DNA from: Welwitschia mirabilis
Lineage: Eukaryota > Gnetophyta > Gnetopsida > Welwitschiales
Assembly (NCBI GenBank): GCA_051453625.1
Contig: JBOZIK010000001.1
Coordinates: 145,936,531-145,989,365 of the forward strand
DNA: 52,835 nt
Direction: 5' to 3'
Of the stretch, positions 1 to 12,939 are shown piece after piece. The position numbers and the translations under genes are program-made. The notes beneath the pieces were generated by a model, which made no database searches, was not told the DNA's origin, and saw only the letters and a program-made list of their open reading frames with translations. Numbering within the stretch: position 1 is the stretch's first letter; every line of letters starts with the position of its first letter.

Positions 1-640
1 GACATTCGGATCACTCCGTCTATACTAGCGTGTTGTATTTTGCATCTTATTAATAATTAATAGGATTGAATTTGAAATGTGAACTATTGCACAAATACAC
101 ACTGCAATAATACTTAATAAGTGTAATCATATATTAGTTATAGAAGGATTTACATAAAAAAATGAAGTGAACTATATAAAATCTTTTGCATCAATAGAAA
201 ATTTGTAAACCATTAGAACCTTAATTATCTTGGCAACACAATAATGGTAGATAATGCTCTAACTTAATATGAAAATAGCATTCCTGAATTGAGATCTTGA
301 GGAGGATTTTACATTACTTAGTCTAATTTTTATAAGATAAAAGAATAAAAGCAAAAGAGATGTAAATCAAGGAAATCATTATATGATCTAAAGTAAACAA
401 AACACACATGGACTTTAAGTTAAAGAATAGAATAATAAAAATGGGATTTTATGCCTAAAAATATCATTACACTAATGCACATTACTTAATAAAAACAAGA
501 AATGTTAATTTAATATCTTATTTTTTAAGGATAATTTCATATTTTATTATATTTGTAAACAACATTTGAATTACTATCTAATATGAAAATTGTATTAAGA
601 AGATAAAAATAAATCTTATCAAGCAATTTAAAATAACTAG
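1..640. other. AT-rich intergenic DNA, nothing recognised
   Basis: Very AT-rich sequence with no open frame of useful length and no recognisable repeat boundary. It leads directly into the copia RT remnant that follows and may belong to the same dead element, but I see no protein similarity here. Confidence 0.5.
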
Positions 641-644
641 TTTG

Positions 645-1270
645 ATGAATTATTACCTTAGTATTGAAGTAACTCAAGAAAATAATAACATTTTCTTCAA
701 TAAGTTAAAGGACATTATTGATGTATTGGAGAAAGTAGGAATAGAAAACATAAAAATAACCTCTATAGCAATAGAATAAAATCTAAAGTTAACTATTAAT
801 GACCAATTACATGATGCAGATGAGATGCTACATTAGATATTAATATGAAGTATTATTTATGTGATAAATACTAGGTTTGACATTTCATATGCAACTAGGA
901 TGTTATTAAGATATATTATTAAACCAAAATGGAGCCACTTGAATACAACTATTAGCATTTTGAGTTATCCAAAAGTAATAAAGAATCTTGAACTTCTATT
1001 TTAGTAGAGTAAAAATTTGGACTTAAAGAATTCTTGTATTTGAACTTAGATGTTTCTTAATAAATAAGGAGATCTAAAACACAGAAAACTATAATAGATT
1101 TTTTACTTAAATTAGAGTATGTGAAATCATTTTAAAGAAGCAAAGAAATCATTTAGATATAAAATCTATTGGATATTGTAAATAACTAGTTGATTATTCA
1201 TATGATAAAGAATCTAACATTTCATAATAGAGTAAGAACATTATAATAAAAGTCCACATGATGTGATACC
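645..1270 (+). mobile_element. Decayed Ty1/copia RT-RNase H fragment
   Basis: Reading through stops and frame changes, the plus strand resembles the end of a Ty1/copia reverse transcriptase followed by RNase H. Pieces seen in order are YYLSIEVTQENNNIFF (family pattern YLGIEV.Q...GIF), DIIDVLEKVGIENIK (connection region), TRFDISYATRMLLRYIIKP (family pattern TRPDI.YAV...SRF...P), and near 1180-1230 IIHMIKNLTFHNR, which fits the late RNase H pattern IHLAKNP.FH.R. Many in-frame stops show it is not functional. I could not place its LTRs. The identification rests on the order and spacing of these motifs, not on a database search. Confidence 0.72.
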
Positions 1271-4200
1271 TAGTTTAGAATGGTGTGTTAAATGTATGAT
1301 ACATTGCATCAATAGATTAAGTTATGGATATTATATAAGTTTCTTAGTGACCTAAAATTTTAATGATTTATAGATTATCTTATATTTAGCAACATTAGTG
1401 CCTTTTGATTTAGTGAGAAGAATTTTGTTAGAATATTGGATATTTAACATGAAATACCTTTTAAGCCACTTATTAGTTGAACATTAATTTTTCTCTAGAA
1501 ACTTTGGTTTTCTTGGAATAAAATTTATTTTTAATTATTTTTATTAATGTTCTAGTCTATTTACTTATCTAGTATGATCATTACCTTCTAGACTTAAGTG
1601 AGGAGTTGATGTCTTATGGCCTTTAAATTTAGTTCATAGAATCATAATTTAATATTCATAATTATTGTGTTAATAAATTTAAAAGCTTTGCACATATTTT
1701 AAGATAAGTTTAGTTATTGATTAAAAAATCCTAATCCTTATCTTAAAATATGGATGCATACATCATTTTAAGCATAACAGCTAATTTTGTATTTCTTCTA
1801 TTATATAATAGAAATAAAGACTCATTCATATTTTTAACATTTTCCTATGCATTTCTATCCCCTCTTAACTTCATTATTATATGTTAGTTTAATGCATTGG
1901 TACTTCTAATATAATATTCTATAAAGCCCAACTTTTTGGGTTTTTAGAGTTCATGAAAAACTACTTGAAAGACCATTTCTTTAGAGTAGAATGATGTAAA
2001 CTCTAAATTATTTTACTTGTGTTCTTTCCAAATTTTAGAATTTATGTAGTGCTTAAGGAGAAATACTTAATTGACACCATGCAAACAAAAACTTCTAGAT
2101 TACCTATCTCTATAAAACATAGCTTATAAAATATAAAAATGTTTTAAAAATATTGACTACCAATTTAATCAAAATCTTTTTGAGAGGCTATCGAAATCCA
2201 TACCAATATAGTTTGAGTGTTCTAAATTATGAATTTTATAAAAATACTTATAGTACTATTTTAATAAACTAATTAACTAATAATTAATGATATGATCCAA
2301 CTTTATTTAGGACTATATATTTTAACTTAATTCTAACCTTAAGGTACCTATCTTTTGACTTCTAAAACCTAATCGGTGTTTAATCCTAAAAAGTATACCT
2401 TTTATAACTCCTTCAATTAGTATCTTTTAAGGTATATCCTAATCTTATATTCTCTTAAGTTATAATGGTGGCTAAACATCCTTTAACACCATGTTAGCTA
2501 GGAGTAATTTTAGAATTAGAGAAAATTTAGAGTCAAGAGAAATGAAAAAAATCGTATATGTTTATCAACCAACAAAAATCTTATTTGAAATTACAGATAT
2601 TGTAAAAAGAATAAATACATCACATCACATAGACTCTCAAGTAGCATATACCCAAATAAGTGAGTTAATATCTTTTATTAATGCATGCACTAGTATCACT
2701 CTAATGCTCACCATTTGCAACATCTAACAAACTTATAAACTTTTGAGAAATATCATAGTTCTTTATTTACAAGTTATCAAGTATGTACTTATGGTTTTTG
2801 AGCATAATAAATAAAATTACATTCATGTGTAGCCTTAACATGTTGGTATGTTATGTAAATAATTCATATTCACTTATAAGATAGATGAAATACATTTAAT
2901 TTTAAAACAAGAAATTATGCATATTCTCCTTATTCTGGTATAAGACCTTGAGATTTTTTAATTTATTAATATTTAATATGCTTTACATCTAACATAAAGG
3001 CAAGAATTAATAATTGTTGAGTGATCCAATGGAAAGAAAACTATGAAATATGAAATATCATGAAAATAATAAATACACATTTTCTAACATGTCATAAGTG
3101 CATAGAATGAATACCAGTGGGATCCAAATATGTGGATGAGATTTAATTACATTAATGAAATTAATATACATGAATGTAAAATAGACACATAAATACAATT
3201 TAAATGTAAGAGGAAGAAAAATCCTAAATGACATACATCAAAGAAAAAAAGGGAAAAAGGAGGAAAAAAATTAAGGAAGACATAGACTTAATTCTATGTA
3301 GTGTCTATGATACATACTAATAAGTTAAAAAATATTTAAATTTTAATTATTTTTATTATAATATATATTGTGTAAATTATTTTCCTTAATTATAAAAATA
3401 TTCATGGTATTTTTCATATCATATGTTTCATGGTATTTTATGAAATAGATGTATGAACTAGACAAGGTACACTAGATGTATGAATTGAATTAGAAATATT
3501 GAACATGCATCTCTTAATTTATGAAAGTTATTAGAAGTTTAAAAACCTTAGCAAACCACCAAATAATGATAGTTTTGAATAAGACACATGTATTTACCAC
3601 ATCAGAAATGTATGATTCTATTTCTTAAGTAACTATTATTAAACAATGGTGTACCAAGTATCTTGTTATAAATATACATGTTTATACTTTTAGTAACATC
3701 TTTTAACACTTATGATTAGCCTTTATGCCATTAACAAGTTTTATTGGAATGCTACAAGATGTTTTTTTAAAATATGAATGTGAGATTTAGGACATTAAGT
3801 TGTATTTGAAGGCTCTTAAAATTTTAATATTCATTTTAACTGTAAAGGATGAAGCATATCTATAATATCAATTATTTTGTAGCTTTAGTATAATATAATG
3901 GATTTAGGTACTAAATACTACTAAATGCTTTTCATATGTAATATGTTATTTAACACTTTTTAAAAAGTGTTTTAGGTTTTTCATATTAGTACTATTTTAA
4001 TTTTTTATTCATGATTTTAAAAAATATAGTAAACTATTAGATAGGTGATATAATAAGAATTACGTTTAAAAGTATTAGTCTTAATTGTATCTTTCTCTTA
4101 ATACTTTTACTTAAAAAAGTTTGAAAGATTATGTTTAGAAACAAATAAACTAACTTGAAAATTGTGTCTATTTTATTAAGAGAAGCATCATATTTTATAC

Positions 4201-7200
4201 TTGTCTAATTTATCAATATTACATAAATAGCATTACTTCTTTATAATTTATAAGTTTTATAAATAACTTAATTAGTATCTTTCCAATGTGAGATTCATCA
4301 TAGTTGTGGTAAGATTGGTTTCTATGAAGGGAAATTTCAGCACTCTAGAATACTAACTTTAAGGTTAATAATGAAAGTAATTGTTTTATTTATACAAAAT
4401 CTTAGATTAAAAATATAAATAAGTCTATATAAATAAATAATTAGTGATAATTTGTAACTTCTAATAACTGTCAACTTATTATTTTAATACTTCTAAGCAT
4501 GGAATTCTTACATTTCTTGTAATTGTTTTTTTATATTCTAAACCTATCACATACAAAAGGTACAAGCAAACAAAGTTCTAGTATAGGATAAGGTATGAAT
4601 TATCCTATGTCATATAATCTTCAAGAAAGATATTAAAAATTTTCTATGCCATGTAATGTAGTATTGAAAGGGAGAAATATGTCCTAAGGTAGAGGGAAGA
4701 AGTGTAAAACAAAAACTTAGTCTATTAACTAGAGTGTGAGAAAATCCTAATTATCATTCTTTCGTGAGAACTAAAAGGTAGATCAACTGGTTGCTTTCTT
4801 GTTATTTATTTAGACTAAAGCAAATAATAAAATAAAGATAAGTATATTTATTTTAAAATAATAAAAGAAAATAAGATAATTAATTAATTCTTCTCCTCTT
4901 AAAAACTCATAATGACATGTTTATATAAAAACCCCTAGTAATATTAAGTAAATAAAATTATGAGAATCACCCTTATTTTCTTAACTTGTTATAATTAATC
5001 ATTAATAAATGAAAGTGTATGAACAAAAAATTATTTTTTTACTATAAATCTTAAATGACATTAAATAATAGAAATATATTATTATATTAAAACATATCAC
5101 CATCATTTCAATATGAATCATATTACAATGTAGTGTAGTAAAAAGAAAGCATGATAGATGTTGTGAAACTAATACATCAACAATCTTAACTTGGAAATGC
5201 TTAAAAAATCATTAAAGTAATGAAACTTAAATAATAATAATTAAAAGAACATTTGAAATGTATTACTTTATTGTAAGTAATCATAAAATAAACAATTACA
5301 AAAGTCAAATTTAAACATCTAATCAAAGATTAAATTTAATTAAAAATATTACTAATATGTAATAAATAATAAAGATGTAAAAGATCTAACCTTAGAATTG
5401 GGAAGGGGATTACTTTATAAATACTTATATCTTTTTATCTTAATGATGGAGAAAATGGATTTAGAAAATGATGACAAAACAGATCCTTATCATAGTCATG
5501 GTAGCCAATAATGAATGAATGGAAGTGAGGGATTATAAAATGAGTGATGAAAAGAGAACATTATATCCATATAGATAAAATAATGGATAAAACATGAGAT
5601 ATGTCTAATACTTTAGATGACTTCTTCATATAAAGGTTGGATTAAGATTTTACATTAATCTCACTTCTTTAATACATTACATGAAGTCAAAGATGAGATA
5701 TCCTTATTAAAAAATTAATTAAATTTATCCTTATACTTGATTTTCTCTTTTTTTATCTCTTCATGAATTTTATACATTTTGCATGGTTATAGTCTATTAT
5801 TCTATAATTAATCATTACTATCATGAAAATGAGATCCATAACTCTTCAAAAGGGAAATGATGCCAATGGTTAGATAGTGGCACTTATTAGATTAATTCCT
5901 AGATAATTATCCAAAGCCTAATTAGCATATTTCAACCTTTTATTTTAAATACTAACAGTTATTCTTTCATGAAAAAAAATGAATCAATATTTGATTAATG
6001 AAAAATGACCACAAAAAATCACATCTAAAAATAAATAATTTCTCATGTTAAATGACTAAAATTATAAAAATTCAATTGTAATAAACTTTGTTTAAGATAC
6101 ATTAAGGAAATTTAGGTAATCTCTTCTTTATTATATAATAAATTCATTTCAAAAATCAATCTAATATGTTCATTATCATTCTTATATAGTAAATTTAATA
6201 CTATGCCTATAGTAACTTGATATGGAAAAGGAGTATTACAATTATTTTTACATTATGTTATTAAGGAATAATGTAGTTATTTTTTCTATATTTTTATTCT
6301 TGAATACTTATGAAGGCCACAAGTAGCTAAAGAGTCCCTTGTCACTCTAAAAACATTCTAGAAAATCAGTATTACTATGGAACCTAGCAAACTACATTTG
6401 AAACACTTAAAAAGGAGAATGATTAAAGATAAAATAATAATTTTTACTTTAAGTCTTTAAGTAATTAGAAGTGGTATTATGATATTTTGTCAATACTTAC
6501 AATGTAAAATCCCCCAACACGATGTCATTAAAAGGGAGAATTCCTATAAGAACAAGAATCAAAGGGGGGAAGATGATGTTCTGAAAAATAAATATTAGAT
6601 AAACATAATGAATACCATGAAAACCAATACTAGGATTTATAAAAAATAATTTTTTAATGAAAAATACAAAGTGAAAAAACCCAACTAAAAACTTATTAAA
6701 AATAAAATGAGATAAGATAGTTGAAAGTTTACATCATGACTCAGTTTCTTAAGTACAAGTATCATAGATTTAAGGTTATAAGTAAGATGTAGAAGTATTA
6801 ATAACAACCACATAAATGTTTGAATTTTTTTTGGTAATTATAAATGGTTATGTTAATAGTAGAATAAAAATTAATATTATAATTAAAATGAAACAGACAT
6901 AAACCTTCAAGAGTTCAACACAGTCATTTCATAATAAGAAAGAGAAAAAGAAGTAAAGAGGAAAAAGTTAAAATAAATCCAAATCTCTAAATAAAAATTA
7001 AAAGAAAATAAAAACTACATAGCTTACTTTATAACTAGGTTATAATCAAATATCAAAAGCAAGTGAAAACATGAATAAGACAAGATCCAACTATGAAGGA
7101 AACAGAAATTAAATTGAGTAAAATTTACCTTAGAATGCATAGAAATAGTAAAATAATTTCTAAAACAAGTACTCCTTGATTATTTTGCTAGAAATTAATT

Positions 7201-7441
7201 TGTTATTATACTACAAGAGAAAAGGAACTACACAAAAGCATTTATGTCCATAATCAAAATATTTTTCCTCTAGGTATAATAATTCTATTATTTTCATTCA
7301 TTAATATGAGGGATGAAAATAAGTTTGAAATAAAATTCCCTTATTAATCATTTTCTTGTTTCTCAAAGGTAATAATTTAGTAGGTCCTAGTAACTTCATG
7401 AATAAGAGATAACCAATCTAGAGTTGAAAGTAAGCAGTTGA
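1271..7441. other. AT-rich intergenic DNA without recognised genes
   Basis: About 6 kb of AT-rich DNA. The longest open frame is 78 codons (2491-2727, plus); its product resembles nothing I know and its composition fits chance. I see no rRNA, tRNA, transposon protein or clear LTR. It is probably old degraded repeat sequence, and parts could be LTR or untranslated sequence of neighbouring dead elements. Confidence 0.5.
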
Positions 7442-8947
7442 TGACTTAAAATCGGATGTACATTTATGCTATGTTATTATCAAAATAATGAAGAAAATAT
7501 TAAAATTTTAGCAATATAATGTGACATTATTATAATATATTATGGGTTATTATAAGCTAACTTAGTAATGCAGCTTAGTTAGATGAGGTTGTGCTATAAA
7601 AAGGAAAAGAAGTTGTAACAGTTGAATGAGTGATGCAAAAGAAGGAAGAAAAAAATCATGGAGGAGGAAAAAGGATCTTTNNNNNNNNNNNNNNNNNNNN
7701 NNNNNNNNNNNNNNNNNNNNNNNNNNNNNNNNNNNNNNNNNNNNNNNNNNNNNNNNNNNNNNNNNNNNNNNNNNNNNNNNNNNNNNNNNNNNNNNNNNNN
7801 NNNNNNNNNNNNNNNNNNNNNNNNNNNNNNNNNNNNNNNNNNNNNNNNNNNNNNNNNNNNNNNNNNNNNNNNNNNNNNNNNNNNNNNNNNNNNNNNNNNN
7901 NNNNNNNNNNNNNNNNNNNNNNNNNNNNNNNNNNNNNNNNNNNNNNNNNNNNNNNNNNNNNNNNNNNNNNNNNNNNNNNNNNNNNNNNNNNNNNNNNNNN
8001 NNNNNNNNNNNNNNNNNNNNNNNNNNNNNNNNNNNNNNNNNNNNNNNNNNNNNNNNNNNNNNNNNNNNNNNNNNNNNNNNNNNNNNNNNNNNNNNNNNNN
8101 NNNNNNNNNNNNNNNNNNNNNNNNNNNNNNNNNNNNNNNNNNNNNNNNNNNNNNNNNNNNNNNNNNNNNNNNNNNNNNNNNNNNNNNNNNNNNNNNNNNN
8201 NNNNNNNNNNNNNNNNNNNNNNNNNNNNNNNNNNNNNNNNNNNNNNNNNNNNNNNNNNNNNNNAATGAGTGATGCAAAAGAAGGAAGAAAAAACTCATGG
8301 AGGAGGAAAAAGGATCTTTTTAGGATCTTGAAGAAGAGCTAAAAATTGCATCTCAAGTGAAGAGATCACAATGGAAGAACTATACAGTGGCTTCCTAAGC
8401 TCTTGTACCTATCATGAAAACATAAGAAGGAACAAATTACTATATTTTCTTAATAAGTAATACAAGTTGTGTTATTCTAAAAAGAATCTTGTGTTGTTAA
8501 AGTGTGTAATTTGTAAAAGTCACATATTATCTTTTTCTTGCTCTTAAAATTAATATTATCTAGAGTTAATATTATGATAGTGTATAAACTAGGAATAATT
8601 AGTGTACATAATCTAGTTATGATTTTTTTGTTCTAGTTACTTTTATTTCCTTATATCTTGTAAATTGTTGTCTATAAGGAGAGCAACTATAAGAATACCT
8701 TTTTACCAGGAATAGTTACTCTCGATAAAGTATGTATCCTAATGAAATAAGAAAAGTATTTATTTAAGTCAAAAGTAGAAAGAAAAAAAATTCTCCATAT
8801 AAAAATTATTAATGATCAAAGTTTGTGTGTAGATGTGGTAATTGAGTTATATGTTTTTCTAGCATTTTGTTAATGTAATGATTTTTTTTATTTGTTGAAA
8901 CTAGTTAACTATTTGATAGTATTTTTAGTTAAATTCCAATCTTTTCA
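7442..8947 (+). repeat. 5' LTR of the gypsy element (interrupted by a gap)
   Basis: This segment aligns from end to end with 20287-21185. Shared landmarks are the start around TGTACATTTATGCTATG, the middle stretch TCTAAAAAGAATCTTGTGTTG, and the end ACTAGTTAACTATTT...CTTTTCA. It contains the N run 7681-8263. Without the Ns it is about 920 bp against 899 bp for the 3' copy, and the excess is roughly explained by the sequence repeated on both sides of the gap. Confidence 0.85.
7681..8263. other. Assembly gap (583 N)
   Basis: A run of N inside the 5' LTR. The roughly 55 bases before it (7626-7680) and after it (8265-8319) are nearly identical, with one mismatch seen, like two contig ends that overlap. 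The true gap may be zero. Confidence 0.95.
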
Positions 8948-8953
8948 TTTTGA

Positions 8954-8970
8954 TAGTATAAGGAGGGCTC
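8954..8970 (+). promoter_or_regulatory. Possible degenerate tRNA-Met primer-binding site
   Basis: A few bases past the 5' LTR end is TAGTATAAGGAG, which is weakly like the plant initiator-tRNA-Met primer site TGGTATCAGAGC. The position is right but the match is poor, and a primer site for another tRNA cannot be ruled out. Confidence 0.3.
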
Positions 8971-9659
8971 TTCTAGCCTTTTGTTAGAAGTAATGAAGGC
9001 CTTTTTGAGAAAAGACAACCAAGGATGAGGAATGGAAGAAAAGGAATGATATGTCCAGAACCTTAAGAAATACAAATTGGATGAAGCAATCAGTGATATA
9101 GTAATAACTAAAATCGACACCTACAACTTCATGGAAGATATGGAAACACTTAAAAGATGTTAAATAGAGTTACAATATTAGATAGACCTATTGATATAAA
9201 CTCAAACAAATAAAGAAAAATTGTAAGAATCATATGGGTTATAATGGATGAAGAAGAAGAAGTCAACTCTAGTTTCTTGTGGATGAATAAGAAGTAGTCA
9301 AATCTACTTTTTGGTGTATTAACTATTATACATTTCATACACCTAATTCTATAGATCCTATGATCTTAGAAACTTCTGATAAGATAAGAATCATAAAAAC
9401 TACAAATATCCCCTCTTTTAAAGAGAGGAAAAAATGAAGAACCTATGCTTTATTTGAGTCTTTTTTATTCTTTTTGAAAGGCTAATTACTTAGAAACCAC
9501 CTTGGATTTCTTAAGATATTTCCCTTTTTTACTTAAAGGGAGATTCCTAGCTATGGTTTCATAATTTTTCAAACTATATTTTAAAACTTGGAACTTCGTA
9601 AGGTTAACAGTTTTGAATAACTATCAACTTGTATAGGTTATTAAGGATCTGAGAGACAA

Positions 9660-9850
9660 AATTTTAAATGTTAAAAGAAAGAACATGAGAAATTTAATGA
9701 ATTTATGGATAGATATTGTATTTTACTAGTAAGATGTTCAAACCATGAAATAACTCTTAGAGAAATAATGAGAGACTTGTTAAGATATCTATGAAGTGAT
9801 TCTTTAGATAAGCTAGATATTCTACATGGGAAAATCATCAAGAATGATAA
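9660..9850 (+). pseudogene. gag capsid remnant of the gypsy element
   Basis: A plus-strand frame from about 9675 reads EHEKFNEFMDRYCILLVR, then CSNHEITLREIMRDLLRYL, a stop, and SDSLDKLDILHG. This fits the plant retrotransposon gag core: a long helix, a cysteine-plus-histidine segment, then a short F/L..GL....R..LD..G-like part. Gag forms the particle that packages the element's RNA. Sequence on either side (about 8980-10040) is presumably the rest of gag but is too broken to assign. Confidence 0.6.
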
Positions 9851-10047
9851 CACCCTAAACAAATTATATAAAATGAGTCAAGAATGATCTCACAATGAAG
9901 AGAAAGGAAAGAGAGAGGTTAACAAAGTTCTAATAGAGAAAGAAATAGAGACTAAGCATGCAAGCATGTTATAAGAAACTAATAAAATAATAGAAGATCT
10001 AATAGATGATATTAATAGATTAAAACAAAAAAAAAGAAGTATAAAAG

Positions 10048-10089
10048 TATGAATATTGTAATGAGAAGAATTACCATCCTACATAATGT
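10048..10089 (+). pseudogene. Decayed gag zinc knuckle
   Basis: In the frame starting at 10048 the residues Y-E-Y-C-N-E-K-N-Y-H-P-T-stop-L/C keep the CX2CX4HX4C spacing of a retroviral-type zinc knuckle. The first Cys and the His positions are now Tyr (TAT and TAC) and one codon is a stop. The changed codons fit C-to-T or G-to-A changes. The domain would bind the element's RNA and cannot bind zinc as it stands. Confidence 0.5.
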
Positions 10090-10779
10090 CCATTGATTCT
10101 AGGTTTTTTGAAATGGTTAGACATTAATGGAATTGATTATAATCCTAACAATACTTATTAGATTAAATAGAAGCCATATCCTAATCAAACCAGGAAATGG
10201 AAAGAAAAGGTAAAAAACCCAATACAGATATTTATGCAATATAAGAGATATGATTATTTTAGGAATTAGATAAATAGAGAAGAAGAATCTAGTCATCATC
10301 AACAACTAGATAAAGGAAAAAAACCTAATTAACCTTTTATACCTACATAACCCCAACTAAATTCAATAGAATCTAGTTGTAAAGTTATTAAAACTAGATT
10401 AGGTATAAGCCATATTTCACCTCCTAGAAAAGAGAAGGAAACCAACAAAAATGAAAGCATGGTTAAAAAATAGTTCCATAGAAGGATAAATGGATGATCG
10501 TTTACCATTTTCAATGATAAGTATTAGAGCTCTAGAAGATACCTCAATTATCTTCTCCTTATTAAAGATGCTAAAAGATATTTCCTTGTACTAGAAGCAA
10601 ATGAAGAAGTTGTGTAGTATAGAAGGGAGTAAGAAAAATAAAGAGAAAACTAATTACAAACAATTAGTAAAAGAGTCAACTAAAAGAGTTTAGCTATCTT
10701 GAGTATCTACTCAAGCTCTATAAGGAAATCAAATTTAGAGGTATATTAATCATGAAATACTGATAGTAGATATGATTTT

Positions 10780-11105
10780 TAAATATTCTTATAAAATAGA
10801 AGCCCTAGTGGATTTAGAAGTGAGTATTAATCTTATTTTCTATGGTAAACAACCTAGAAGTCTTTAGTTAACTCCATATAGTAAACAAGTTTACATGGCA
10901 GATGGCTCTATAGTAAAGCCAAAGGAAATAATGGAGAATACTTTATTAGAACTAGAAGGATTTAGGTATCTGATGGATTTAGTTATCATGAAAACAAAAG
11001 GAAATACTCGCCCTATCATCCTAGGAAGATCTTAGATGGCAACAGCCAATGCAACTATTTATTTTAGGAAGGGAGTAATGGAGATTAGTCTAAGAGACCT
11101 AGTGT
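10780..11105 (+). pseudogene. Aspartic protease remnant of the gypsy element
   Basis: The plus frame reads EALVDLEVSINLI around 10799-10837. This fits the protease active-site stretch with the aspartate codon intact at 10811-10813, but the usual small residues after it have changed (DLE). Further on, PIILGRS, a stop, then MATANATIYFRKGV fits the conserved ILGR..L.T..A...(K/R)GV region that ends this domain in Athila/Tat-type elements. Retroviral-type proteases cut the polyprotein. Internal stops (for example near 10868) make the copy dead. Confidence 0.7.
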
Positions 11106-11409
11106 AGTAAATAAAGATATCTATAGGTAGAAATTAAACACTCCTCTACTAACAAAGGGGATAGTGCTAATATGATCCTCATAAAAAAAGCTTAATAATT
11201 ATTAAAAGAACAAGACGTTAAAAGAAGAATCTACTCCTTGGCTATTAAACCAATAGAAAAGGAAGAGAAACTTGAGAAACCTCCTCTTGTAGAAGTTTTG
11301 GAATACATTAGAATTTACAAAAACTAACCTTTAATTATCAAGGAAAATTTCTCAAAATAGAAAATTAAAAAGGATGTTGGCTAAATGAACTAACGCATTT
11401 ACTTGGGCT

Positions 11410-12265
11410 CATGAATATATTACTGGGGTAGACCCTATAATATGTCAATATAAAATTTATTTAGATACAACAGTAAAGCCTATGAGGCAACCAAAAAGGA
11501 GAGATAATTCTCATATGCAACATGTAATCAAGAAGGAAATTTTAAGGCTATTAAAAGTATGATTCATCTACCCTATTTCTAATTTAGAATGGGTAAGTCT
11601 TATAATAGTAGTTTCTAAAAAGAATAATAAATGAAGAGTTTTCATAAATTTTAGGCTACTGAATACTACTACATATAAGGATCATTTTCCTTTACCCTTT
11701 GTGGATCAAGTTTAAGAAATAATTTTTAGTCATAAATACTATAGTTTCTTGGATAGGTACAGTGGGTATAACCAAATTCCAATAGCTATTAAAGACTAAG
11801 TAAAAACTATTTTTACTTTCAAATGAATACTTATGCTTTTAAAGTTTTTGGGTTATGTAATGCACTTGCCACTTTTCATAAGTTGGTGAATAGTATTTTC
11901 CAAGACATGATAGGAAGCTCAGTTAAGGTTTTCATGGATGACTTTTCAATCTTTGGAAATGATTTTGAGAAAGTTTTGAAAATACTAGAAGCTATACTTA
12001 CTTTTTATAAAGAGAAGAATTTGAAATTGAGCTAGTCTAAAAGTCATCTCTTAGTGACTAAAGGTATTATTTTAAGTCACAAGATAACAGTAAGAGGAAT
12101 TAAAACTAATGAGTAAAAGGTTAATGTCATTAAATAAATTCCTTCATCAACTAAAGGGAGAGATCTAAGATCATTTTTGAGTCATGTGGGGTATCATAGA
12201 AGATTCATTACTAATTTTAGTAAAATTGCTAAAACTATTAAGTAATCTTTTCAAAAAAGATGTGC
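11410..12265 (+). pseudogene. Reverse transcriptase remnant of the gypsy element
   Basis: Motifs in order: YLDTTVKPMRQPKRR, then SLIIVVSKKNNK with a stop where Trp is usual, VFINFRLLNTTTYKDHFPLP, YYSFLDRYSGYNQIPI, VFGLCNALATFHKLVN, and the catalytic FMDDFSIFGNDF (aspartate codons at 11937-11942). Then follow SHLLVTKGIILSHKI and SHVGYHRRFITNFSKIAK. These are the conserved RT blocks of Ty3/gypsy elements, which copy element RNA into DNA. The catalytic pair is kept, but several stops, many at Trp or Gln positions, break the frame. Confidence 0.88.
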
Positions 12266-12299
12266 CTATGAGTGGATCCAGAAATGATAAAAAAAATTA

Positions 12300-12720
12300 A
12301 AATTATTAAAGATAAATTACTTGGGGCCCTTATTTTACAAAAATCAAATTGGGATAAAACTTTTTACGTTATGACTGCTACTTCACAATATGCTGTTGGT
12401 GTTATTTTAGGACAAAAAGATGATAATTGTAAATCCTATGCTATCACTTACATAAGTAAGAATCTCAATTCTACATAACAAAACTACATAGTTATAGAAA
12501 ATGAGATGTTAGCCATAGTAGTAGCCTTAGATAATTTTAGGCATTATATCCTAGGTTACAAGGTTAAAGTTAACATAGATGATAGTACTCTATGGTTTTT
12601 AATGAATAAGAAGGAATCAAATTCTCAAATCATAAGATGGATACTTTTGATGCAGGAATTTGATTTGAAGATTATAAATAATAAGGAAACAGAGAATGTA
12701 GGAGGCTAAATAAATGGATA
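12300..12720 (+). pseudogene. RNase H remnant of the gypsy element
   Basis: Continues the pol order after RT. Seen are LGALILQKSNWDKTFYVMT, SQYAVGVILGQKDDNCKS, ITYISKNLNST, a stop, then ENEMLAIVVALDNFRHYILG, NIDDSTLWFLMNKKE, and IIRWILLMQEFDLKI ending in ENVGG. RNase H of this family removes the RNA strand of the hybrid. Two open pieces of about 67 codons survive, separated by one stop. The close fit of the second piece to the Athila-type pattern supports the family call. Confidence 0.85.
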
Positions 12721-12939
12721 CCAAAAATAAATTTTCTAATGAGCATTTAGCAAGTTTGCAACAAGCTCCTTGGTTTACAACTATTACTAACTTCTTAGTA
12801 AGTAAGAAGGTACTTTCTTACTTAACCTATTATGAGAAAAAGAGGTTATTAAGAGAAGTAAAATATTATAAATGGGATAATAAGAATATCTTTATATTTT
12901 ATAAGGATGATGTAATTAGGAGATGTATTAGTAAGATTA

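Noticed and set aside
2491-2727. 78-codon plus frame as a small gene
   Set aside because: No recognisable motif, AT-driven composition, no neighbour or splice support.
7594-8342. Open frames of 200-240 codons on both strands
   Set aside because: They consist almost entirely of N and only reflect the gap.
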